Assembly: GCA_037389465.1 (NCBI GenBank)
Contig: JAZARR010000072.1
Location: 75,001 to 139,000 of the forward strand
Direction: 5' to 3'
Length of the DNA stretch: 64,000 bases
Source of the DNA: Baylisascaris procyonis
Lineage: Eukaryota > Nematoda > Chromadorea > Rhabditida > Ascarididae
Shown here: positions 52,349-61,121 of the stretch, one piece after another
How positions within the stretch are numbered: position 1 is the first letter of the stretch
Layout: every line of letters starts with the position of its first letter
Position numbers and translations under genes: made by a program
Notes under the pieces: model-generated
Seen by the model: only the letters and a program-made list of their open reading frames with translations
The model's database searches: none
Told to the model about the DNA's origin: nothing

Positions 52349-54075
52349 TTGACGCTATCCTCCGATCAGTGGCCAACCACCCAAGAAGACATTGCCCGAG
52401 GAGCTCTTAAAGAAGAGATCGAGATCGCCGCCGAAGCCATTAGCGTGGAAATCCGAGGAATCTTATTTACAGAAGGTTCTCATGTGTCTTCATTCGGTAT
52501 GCTACAAAGAATAGCTTCCCGCTGTCTAAAGTTTCTGCAAGTGAAGGTCTGGGACAAGCTAAATCCAGCGCTACGTAATAAAATAGCAGAGAAAGTTACC
52601 TTTCTAGGCCATATGCCGGCTGATTTAAGCTGTTTCTCTAGCAATGATATACGAATAGCGACCTTTGCTATTTGTCGAGAATTCCAAAGGGGATACTACC
52701 ATGACGTTTACGAAGCACTTCGGAACAATAAGAAACATCTCTGTTACGCTCTCGGGATTAAAATTGATAACAACGGAATTTTACGATGCATCGGCCGCTC
52801 GTCCACTGCTAATTTATCCGAAAATACGAAATTCCCAATTCTGCTACCTTCAAGGAGTGCTGTGACTGATCTAATCATTCTTGAAAGTCATAATCGCCTC
52901 TTCCACGCGGTGTTTCACATACAACGGATGTTCGACAAACGTTTTGGATTCCTAGAGGGCGTGCTGCCGTCAAGAGAGTAATTAACTCATGTAACAAATG
53001 CAAACGATTTCAAGGAGGACCATTTGCACTGCCACCTATGCCTCCACTCCCCGAGGAACGTACTCAACAAGCACGACCATTCCAGAATACAGGAGCTGAT
53101 TACTGGGGGCCCGTAATAGTTAAAATTGTAGCTAACAAAACCAAAATTTGGGTTTGCTCATTCAAATGTTTGGTAACCAGAGCCATTCACATGGAGATAG
53201 TCAACAACTTATCCGCCCTCTAATTTCTTCAATGTTTTAGGCGATTTATCAGCAGAAGAGGATGGCCAGAAACGATTTTCTCTGATAACGGAACGCAGTT
53301 CACAGCAACAGCGAAAACTCTAAACGATGTATGGGACAACATTATCCACGATGACGACTCTGTAGAATACCTCGCAAGAAAGGGGATCAAATGGAAATTT
53401 ATTACAGAAGTGGCTCCTTGGAAGGGCGGATTTTATGAAGGACTCATTGGATTAGTGAAATGCTCCATGAGAAAAATGCTTGGCAGAAAAGTTCTTCAAT
53501 ATGATGACTTTAATAGGTTACTGATCGAAACAGAAGCGGCAATAAATTCTCGCCCATTAGCCTACGTAAATGAAGAAGTGGAATTCAAGGTATTGAGACC
53601 GATCGACTTTTTGCTTCACAACGCCAAAAATGGGTTTCCCTCATTAGAAGAAGACTATGAAGATCCAGAATATGATCCTGACAACAGACAGAGATTAGTA
53701 GACATCTGGAGAAAAAATACTCATAACGTGGACAAGTTCTGGAAAGTCTAGTCAGGAGAATATCTCCTTAGCTTAAGAGAAAAACAAACAATGTTCCATC
53801 GACATCCCCGCGTCATCGCACGACAGATTCCGAAGGTTGGACAAATTGTACTAGTTCGTGACGAAAACCTGCATCGTGGAGCATGGAAATTAGGCCAAAT
53901 AATACGTCTCCACGTCAGTGCAGACAAAGAAATTCGGACTGCAGTTGCTCAAATGCCGAATGGGCATCGTCTCAACCGACCCATTAACTTACTATATCCT
54001 TTGGAAGTGGAAGAACCAACCAAGGATGACATTAATGGTCAACCACGAGATATGATCGAAACAAATGAACAATGA
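52349..54075 (+). pseudogene. Integrase of BEL copy B with DUF5641-like tail
   Basis: Pieces in two frames: the N-terminal region with ILxESHNRLFHAVFHIQR, the CNKCKRFQGG zinc half, the core with GADYWGPVIVK, IFSDNGTQF and GGFYEGLIGLVK (D, D, E), and the C-terminal part GAWKLGQIIRLH and RPINLLYPLE. In-frame stops interrupt it at 53,221 and 53,749. The segment 53,421-53,713 is the source of the fragment next to the PBS. Confidence 0.87.
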
Positions 54076-54709
54076 AATAAAACATGGCTCATCGAGAATT
54101 TCATGTTCATCTACTGCCAAATGTGCCTTTTCCATCCTGAGTATACTTACACTTTTTCAAATAATATGTGGAAACCAAAAAGAGAGAGGTGGTCCCCGTC
54201 AAAAATGGACTACTCTCCTATATTTCCCCAGTTGCATATCAAGTAGACTTTTAGTAAAAGGGACAATCGAGGGACAAGTGTGTTAGGAACCCAAGCAGTG
54301 CCTTCATACACATCTACGTGAGAATGGCATGCGTAGGCCAAGAGGTTCCTGTCCAATATGGGCCTCTGACTATTACAATGGAGAATTAAGGGAAATAATG
54401 AAATCACAAACAATAAATTTAACGAACATAAAGAACTCGAATTGGTTATGTGCCCTTACTCTTGACCCAAAGTATGATTCAGTACCTCAGGAAACCGCTA
54501 TCGCACAAATTCAACATTTTGATAGTCGCACATTTTCGTACAGAATCTACAACTTGCACGAAAGCAAAATGCGCGTAGGAAATGCACAAGAACAAATGCA
54601 TCGGACGTTTGTAAGAATAACATCTGCTATAAAACGAGAATGCAATTCTGTTTCAACCAAACTGACGAAATGGCACACTATATTCGTAACGAAGAAATTC
54701 CAACATTAG
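54065..54709 (+). pseudogene. Envelope-like remnant of BEL copy B
   Basis: Follows the integrase with an 11-base overlap. It has an initial hydrophobic signal-like stretch (FSILSILTLFQIICG) and then, in another frame, 126 codons with NLTN and few cysteines. No similarity to the TE2/TE4 envelope blocks is visible by eye. Envelope is the best guess from position alone. Confidence 0.4.
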
Positions 54710-55431
54710 TTTGGGGTATGATTCCCATGTATTTTTGGACAAATCTATTTTGGACAAAAATATGACACAATAAAACATACTCAATGTGAAAATTGTACTA
54801 CGGAACGTAATCAACGAGGAGTTACTATCATCTCCACTTACTCAATATCATGAAAATTTGTTCCGCACCATATTGCACATATCGCGATAATCCTGATAAT
54901 GACAAAACCTTAATTTTCCCTAGAGAAGTCTTGATAAAATCCTACACAGTTACGATTACGCTTGAAAATCAGGTCTTGTATCAAAGCGCATCAAACTAGA
55001 GTGCTCACCAAGACCATTTCGCGGGCTAATCCATTATTATTTCTGCCTGACGTTTATTGAAAATCCTCGATGCGTCCCTAAAGGAGCTCTTATCCTATTA
55101 AGACTCATAATTTATCTATCTCTGTCCATCATCTATCTACTCTTCGCAATATTTCGCGTGGTTATCATCTGCAGCTTTATCTGCATCCGACTATCAACAC
55201 AATATTGCGTTAAAGGAATTCTATGCATTTCTTGGACAGTGATTAGCATGCACATTTCACACCATCCACGATCAACCCATTTTCAACCGCTTCTGTAGCG
55301 TTTGTAGTTTTCAATTCTTTAATAATGTCTCATTCGCTACCGAAGGTGACTCACAAATACAAAACCTCATCAAACAAAATTTTCCCAAAAACTTCAATAA
55401 ATTTCTTCCCCCTACCCTTTCCCCCCCGGAA
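54710..55431. other. Non-coding 3' region of BEL copy B
   Basis: 722 bases without a credible reading frame. Just before the 3' LTR lies a pyrimidine-rich tract (CTTCCCCCTACCCTTTCCC..., 55,404-55,427), where a purine-rich tract would be expected on this strand. The mirror in copy A is 13,883-14,604. Confidence 0.6.
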
Positions 55432-55802
55432 TGTCGCAAACGCGAACCAATCCTGCGAATCACCTTCAAATTGTTTACATGTGAATGATTCAAAATGTAT
55501 GCTATTGTAATGATAGTCCAAATGATTGCAGATGTTTGAATGTATTGCTGTTGTCATTAATTATTCAAAGGAATGCTTAATTCAAAGAAAGGAAAAGAAA
55601 TAAAATATTACTACCAGTGAAAGTACTTATTTTGTCCTTATTGTGACTATTTTACATAATCATATTAAACGTAATGTTAATATCGCCATATTAAACGCAA
55701 TGTTAATATCGCCTTAATTCTGATTGTAATATGCATATCATTGCCACTATATAAGCAGCGTCTTTGTCTCAATGAACATTCTTCCCGACAAAATTCGCCA
55801 TA
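55432..55802 (+). repeat. 3' LTR of BEL copy B (371 bp)
   Basis: TGTCGCAAACGCG...TTCGCCATA, followed by TSD GTTGT. It has an internal tandem duplication of 26 bp (CATATTAAACGTAATG..., 55,661-55,712) not found in the 5' LTR, and many substitutions relative to it. Confidence 0.9.
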
Positions 55803-56947
55803 GTTGTGTTCGGAACGCCAATTAGTGTTCCTCTGAAGAATTTCAGCTCAGTTGATGCGCAGCAGGTACAATTGCTGTAGGAACCACCGCTCTCTGCGGC
55901 GATCAAGCAATGCATCAGAGAGACACGAAAAGTTGTAACACAAACATGCAGTTTTTTCCAAGGTTGTGTTCGGAACGCCGAATAATGTTCCCCTGCGAAA
56001 TTTCAGCTCAATTGATGAACAGGAAGCACGTTTGCTTTGGGAACCATCGCTCTCTGCAGCGATTTTATGGTGCATTACCGAGACTGGGAAGGTTGTAACA
56101 CATACATGCGGTTGTTTCTGTCATGCACTTCAGAACGCCAAGTGGTCTTCCTCTGTAGAATTTCAGCTCAGTTGATGCGCAGGAGACACCTTTGCTATAT
56201 TAACCGTCCCTCTCTGCACGATCAAACAATGCATCACAGAGAGACGAAAACTTGTGATAGAAACATGCCTGCAGGAGCCATCGCTCTCTGCAGCGGTCAA
56301 ATAACGCATCACAGAGACTCGAAAACTTGTGGCAGGAACATGCATTTTTCTCTGCGGGTTCACTTCAAAACGCCAAATAATGTTCTTCTGCAATATTGCA
56401 GCCCAATTGATGAGCAGGAAGCACGATTGCTGAGGGGACCATCACTGTCTGCAGCGATCGAGTGGCGCATCACAGAGACTCGGAAACTTCTGATAGAAAC
56501 TTGCAGTTTTTTCTACAGTTGAGTTCAAAACGCCAAGTAGTGTTCCTCTGCAGAATTTCAGCTCAGGATGCGCAGGAAGTACATTTGCTGTAGGAACCGT
56601 CGCTCTCTGCAGCGATCAAGCAATGCATCACAGAGGCACGAAAACTTGTAATACAAACATGCAGTTTTTTCTACGGTTGTGTTCGGAACGCGAAATAATG
56701 TTCCTCTGCAGAATTTCAGCTCAATTGATGCCCAGGAACCATGCTTGCGCTTTCTGGGGGTCGCTCCCTGCAGCGATCAAATGGCGCATAGCAGAAACTC
56801 GAAAGCTTGTGATAGAAACATACGGCTTTTTTCTGCCGTTCAGTTCAGAGCGCCAACTACTGTTCCTGTGCAGAATTTCAGCTCAGTTGACGCGCAGGAA
56901 CTACATTTCCTGGGGTGGGGGGGGCATCGCTCTCTCAGCGATCCAAT
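55803..56947 (-). repeat. ~160-bp satellite array, reverse orientation, far-right block
   Basis: Seven or so reverse-oriented monomers between BEL copy B and TE4. Monomer boundaries are less regular here, with some short units (near 56,260-56,290). A G-rich run (TGGGGTGGGGGGGGC, about 56,913-56,928) lies close to the TE4 junction. Confidence 0.9.
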
Positions 56948-57462
56948 TGTGGCGAATGGAGATCGTTGAAGCCGAGTCGTAGAACGTTGCCCCGGCGATC
57001 CGGCTGAAGCGGCAACTGGCCGGCGTGTAGTTGGGTTTGGTCAGCGATGCCGAGTTATCCGCTCCTGCCTTATATAGCGATCCCCATGAATGGGGAGTTG
57101 CTATCAGTTGAAGATCGTGCCATTTCCGTTTCTTGAATGGGGCCTCATTGTAAATGGAGGATGGCCTTTTTCTTCCTTCTATGAATAAGGATTCGTCAGC
57201 TGCTGCCCGTTGATTCAGCAGCGTAACCTCGTCGTGAATGGAGAATCCCCTTTGTGGTGGGGACCCGTAGAATGAACGAACGAATGAATTTACTGACGTA
57301 AAGTGGCGCTTTTATAGAGCTTTTACAAAGACAAAGATTCTGACAGATAATTCACATTTTTGTTTCAAAGAATTCATAAATGTGAGAAATAAACACTTTA
57401 AGTCAAAACGATTTGAGAAAGAGAACAGTTTTGGATCTTATCAACGATTGTTGTGCGAATTG
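56948..57462 (-). repeat. 3' LTR region of TE4 (left end certain, right end not)
   Basis: Begins (plus strand) TGTGGCGAATGG at the satellite junction. It contains a TATA box on the minus strand (CTATATAAGG, complement of 57,069-57,078) and CATTCGTTCGTTCATTC short repeats. The LTR start, near or just after the envelope stop at 57,463, cannot be fixed because the second LTR is outside the window. Confidence 0.7.
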
Positions 57463-60400
57463 TTAGCCGACAACGGAATCTTCGGAATGTTCAGCATTTG
57501 CTTCTTCTCGACACTCCCCGCGGGAAATTTTCATCGTTCGCATTGTTCTGGTCTTCCGGAGAATCGATCTCCTTAGTGGAGAGAAAATCATTTCTCGTTT
57601 ACTTTCCGCTCTTTCCAGAATTTGCACCTCTTGGAGTGTCTTCTGTGGAACAGTATGGCCTCGTGTCGTTTTCTGCAGTTCCGCTCCTGTGTCTTCCATC
57701 TCTGGCAGTCGAAGTTGCACCTTCACTTGTTTCGTCCGCCGTTTAATTTGGCATCTACACGCCAGCACTGCGCCTATTCCAAGTGCGATGAAGATGGAAA
57801 CTGTTATTGTGGTTTTAATCGCGACACCACTGACGTCATCCAGAACTTCTTGAATTTTGTGTGTGGCCACGCCAATTTCTCGTTCGGCTTCCCACAGTAG
57901 ACGTTCACCTTCATCACGTAGGGAATCAATTCCGCTTTTCCGTGTCCCACTTGAAATTGTGTTACCTTCCTTGAAACGTCTCATCTCTGCTGAAAGCATG
58001 GACAAGGCGAGGCTGATTCTTTCTTTCTCGATTGATGGCAAAGCTCCTGCCTTGAACGTTTGATGCTGAATTGCTGGGATATTTCTTGAAGAGAAGTTGT
58101 CGAAGCTCTCTATCCCCTTTTCATTGCAAGGATAGATGAGCAATGAATTTGTGTCTCGTAGAATTGCGCAGACATCTTCCCTTTGCAGTAGCATTCTCGC
58201 AGCCACGGTCGGAGGTGCCGCCTTAGCGTTGATTATGAGTGCATTCGTTAGTTCACAAATTGATCTCCACACGGTCCGGAACTGTTCGTTAATCTGATCT
58301 TTCAAAAGCTCATAAACAAATTGTAGCTTTGCGTTTATGGGATCGTGTGAAGCTTCCGACGATTGAAGCGAACTGGCAAGAATTGTCGTATATTCCTGCA
58401 CACGGTTTACGTGTCTCGCCGTCAACATCGTTGATGACGGGTCTGTTCGTGTCAAATGCAACCAGTTCATCCGACCGATCTCGATTGGATGAGATTTTAT
58501 CCATTCCCTGAAGTCTCCTGAAACTCTTGGGTCATTGAAGATGACGATAAAGTTGTTGTCCATCCAGTGCACTTCACTCAAGCTGCATTCACGGAAGAAC
58601 CCAGAGTAATTATTAAAGGTAAAGGAAGCTTCCAAATCGGGAACAAGTACAGAGTGAGAAGTTGCGAAAACTTCATGCTCTCCGAGAGACTGAAAGTGGC
58701 AGATTGATTTTGCCTCTGAGACATTCCACAGGAGAGTGTAGTCAGTGAGACAGAAACCATCCGTGATTTTACACTTTGTTGTGAAATCTGCGGTGGTTGT
58801 GATCAGTTTGTCGTCACTGTAAATAGCTAAGGAGCCGAACTGAACGACGTAGTTTGACGTTGTGGTACAACGTGTACCTAATAGTCCGTACGAGAATCCT
58901 TCGGGAAAGTTTGTCTCCCAGCGGTCACGTGCTCGTTGTATCATTGGACTTTCGTTGAATTGTTTGTTAGCAGCCAACTTTGAACATAATTGGGGGGAGA
59001 TCGCACTAACATTTTTGTAATCGGTCGTTAACTTCAGAGTCCAGTGGAGAAATGAGTTTGTGCACACTGTGCGAGAAATGTTGGTGCAGGACACAGCTGG
59101 AATCAAAACGTGAGTGCGGCTGTAAATTGTGGCCTTTGTCCAGACTGTGGTCTCTGAATTACTGATTTGCGAACAGTTTTGAAGGTGGGGATATCTCAAT
59201 TGCACCCCGGCTTTCGATGCGTTGTACCACAATTGTGCCGACGTGGCGTTTATCCTACTGCTAACAACGGTAATTAACATGAGGCAAGCGACAACCGATA
59301 GATTCACGCCGAGTTGGCGCGCTTTGGAACGGGTGAGCGGACCTCCGTGAACTGATGTCGAGTTGTCCTTGCCCGAATTAGCGTCTTCATGGCTTGCTGG
59401 ATTGCTATGCTCCTCCGACTCCGAGCGTGAAGCGTCACTATCAGTGATCTCAAGTGGAAAAAGGAGGTTTACTGGACGAGTAATTTTTCGTTGAGAACCA
59501 CACTGAAGTTCGGCGGAACGAATTTTCCCGCCTTTTCCTTCGATTAGTTTTGAAATGATGCCAAGCTTCCATAAAGCTCTTGGCTTTGACTCATCGTGAA
59601 TAAGCACTACACGACCCAGTTGAGGCTCGTTGGCGTTAACTAACCTTGGGGTCCGATGTTGACGTTGCGAGCGTTCCCGTAAGGCAAGTAGATACTCGGT
59701 CTCCCAGACCTTCCAGAATCGTTCAACGAATCTGTTGGATTCTGACCATGCATCCAGTAGTTTTTCGCGGTTGTTAATTGTTGGGTAGTATTCTTCTCCA
59801 GTATCTGAGTTTGCTTTCGTTCTTATAACAACTTCCATTGCCTTGTTTGGTGTCGCAGCAATAAGATCGATTGGTCGAATCACTTGTAGTGACTCCTTAT
59901 CGACATATGTCAAAGGTCTTGAGTTGACGATAGCTTCGCACTCGCTCAGTAAGGTTTGAAGAAGTTCGTCGTCGACAAAGGCTCTACCAATCATTCGTCG
60001 AAGGGCTTTCTTCGTGATTTGAACCATCCTTTCGTAAATGCCTCCTTGCCAGGGAGCTCTTTCTGTGATATGTGTCCACCGAATTTCATTTAGGATCTGG
60101 TCAGTCGCCCTTTCCGCGAGGAGGAATGTGGAGGCGTTGTCAGACAATATTGTTCTCGGTTGACCTCTACGAGCTATGAATCGACGTAGGCATAATAAGA
60201 AGGCTTGACTTGAACAGTCGGAAACGACTTCGAGATGAACAGCCCGGGACCACAGACACGTAAAAAGTGCTATCCAACGTTTTGTTCCACCCTTTCCTTT
60301 TTCTTCGACGCTCTTGTTTTTGACGTGAATGGGCCCGAAATAGTCAAGTCCGACGTCTGCGAATGGTTTGCCAGGAACGGTGCGAGCAGTTGGTAATGGT

Positions 60401-60804
60401 GGAAACTTAGGAAGTCGAAACGGTCGTGCACGCCAGCGTCGACAGTCCATGCAATATCGGTTGATCGTCCTTTGGACAGTTGCTCTCCCTTGAGGGATCC
60501 AGAATAGTTGTCTCATTGTATTGAGTGTTTGAGCAGATCCAGCATGAGCGAGTCGTTTATGTGTTTCCAAGATCAGTAGACGAGTCACAGCACTATGTTT
60601 GGGTAGAAAGATTGGACGGATTGATGCTTCTGGCAGCCTGGAGGTTATTATTCGTCCTCCACATCTATACACCCCGTCACTGCAGGACATTTCGAAAGAG
60701 TTAATTTCAGTTTCACCGACAACCTTTTGCGCGTCGCGAATGAGGCACTGTTTTGCTTCCTTGAAGTCGGTTGCAGAGAACGGTCCTGTCGCGCTGATTT
60801 TCAT
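57463..60804 (-). CDS. Integrase plus envelope polyprotein of TE4 (1,113 aa, intact)
   Basis: Residues 1-455 are a BEL integrase: zinc region H82, H87, C118, C121; catalytic D154 (GLDYFGP), D222 (ILSDNASTF) and E258 (GGIYERM) with 35 residues between the last two; and the tail RALWKLGIISKL with RPVNLLFPLE. An acidic linker leads to a hydrophobic signal-like segment (about 500-520), then a Cys- and Asn-glycosylation-rich ectodomain (NCSQ, SCTNISRTVC, YGLLGTRCTTTSNY), a helical region (826-893; NAKLQFVYELL, SICELTNALI, TVAARMLLQR, YPC), a membrane anchor (about 998-1,016, TVSIFIALGIGAVLA) and a basic tail. The frame stays open upstream past NPADLATRG near 61,110, so this is the end of a Gag-Pol-Env polyprotein. 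The helical region resembles class III fusogens; this is inference. Confidence 0.92.
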   Translation of the reverse strand: MKISATGPFSATDFKEAKQCLIRDAQKVVGETEINSFEMSCSDGVYRCGGRIITSRLPEASIRPIFLPKHSAVTRLLILETHKRLAHAGSAQTLNTMRQLFWIPQGRATVQRTINRYCMDCRRWRARPFRLPKFPPLPTARTVPGKPFADVGLDYFGPIHVKNKSVEEKGKGGTKRWIALFTCLWSRAVHLEVVSDCSSQAFLLCLRRFIARRGQPRTILSDNASTFLLAERATDQILNEIRWTHITERAPWQGGIYERMVQITKKALRRMIGRAFVDDELLQTLLSECEAIVNSRPLTYVDKESLQVIRPIDLIAATPNKAMEVVIRTKANSDTGEEYYPTINNREKLLDAWSESNRFVERFWKVWETEYLLALRERSQRQHRTPRLVNANEPQLGRVVLIHDESKPRALWKLGIISKLIEGKGGKIRSAELQCGSQRKITRPVNLLFPLEITDSDASRSESEEHSNPASHEDANSGKDNSTSVHGGPLTRSKARQLGVNLSVVACLMLITVVSSRINATSAQLWYNASKAGVQLRYPHLQNCSQISNSETTVWTKATIYSRTHVLIPAVSCTNISRTVCTNSFLHWTLKLTTDYKNVSAISPQLCSKLAANKQFNESPMIQRARDRWETNFPEGFSYGLLGTRCTTTSNYVVQFGSLAIYSDDKLITTTADFTTKCKITDGFCLTDYTLLWNVSEAKSICHFQSLGEHEVFATSHSVLVPDLEASFTFNNYSGFFRECSLSEVHWMDNNFIVIFNDPRVSGDFREWIKSHPIEIGRMNWLHLTRTDPSSTMLTARHVNRVQEYTTILASSLQSSEASHDPINAKLQFVYELLKDQINEQFRTVWRSICELTNALIINAKAAPPTVAARMLLQREDVCAILRDTNSLLIYPCNEKGIESFDNFSSRNIPAIQHQTFKAGALPSIEKERISLALSMLSAEMRRFKEGNTISSGTRKSGIDSLRDEGERLLWEAEREIGVATHKIQEVLDDVSGVAIKTTITVSIFIALGIGAVLACRCQIKRRTKQVKVQLRLPEMEDTGAELQKTTRGHTVPQKTLQEVQILERAESKREMIFSPLRRSILRKTRTMRTMKISRGECREEANAEHSEDSVVG

Positions 60805-61121
60805 CCAGCAGGCCGATGAGTGAGGTTTACTGATTTTCCGAAGAAATCGGAGTGTGGTTGCTGCAGTTCTTAGAAGGCGGTTCCAGCTGCTAAATCGATT
60901 GGCATTGAAAACGTGCTCAGCGGAATGTTGCCTCTCGAGTACCTCACAGACGGTGCTATCAATAGCTTTGGCACCGCTTGTTGGATTTGGATCAGTTGGT
61001 AGTCCAGTTTGATCAGGCCAGTTGTCCGGTGCTTTTGAAATAAAAGAGGGTCCTTGCCACCACTGTAAGTTGTTAACGAGTTCTTCTGGTTTGAGACCTC
61101 GTGTTGCCAGGTCCGCTGGAT

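Larger units (their letters stand above)
47637..55802 (+). mobile_element. BEL/Pao LTR retrotransposon, copy B (plus strand), degenerate
   Basis: 8.17-kb element with a 5-bp target-site duplication GTTGT (47,632-47,636 and 55,803-55,807) inside the reverse-oriented satellite, which reads CTACGGTTGTGTTCGGAACG when the insertion is removed. It is therefore the original insertion, of which copy A is a duplicate. Structure: 5' LTR, PBS, integrase fragment, gag, protease, RT, RNase H, integrase, env-like remnant, 0.7 kb non-coding, 3' LTR. Coding parts lie in all three frames with several breaks. The two LTRs are clearly diverged from each other. Confidence 0.95.

Noticed and set aside
13538..55802. 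A simple fold-back (hairpin-adapter) sequencing artefact for the inverted repeat
   Set aside because: The 24.7-kb spacer is not palindromic and the arms carry private differences and different outer flanks. A misassembly of another kind is not excluded.
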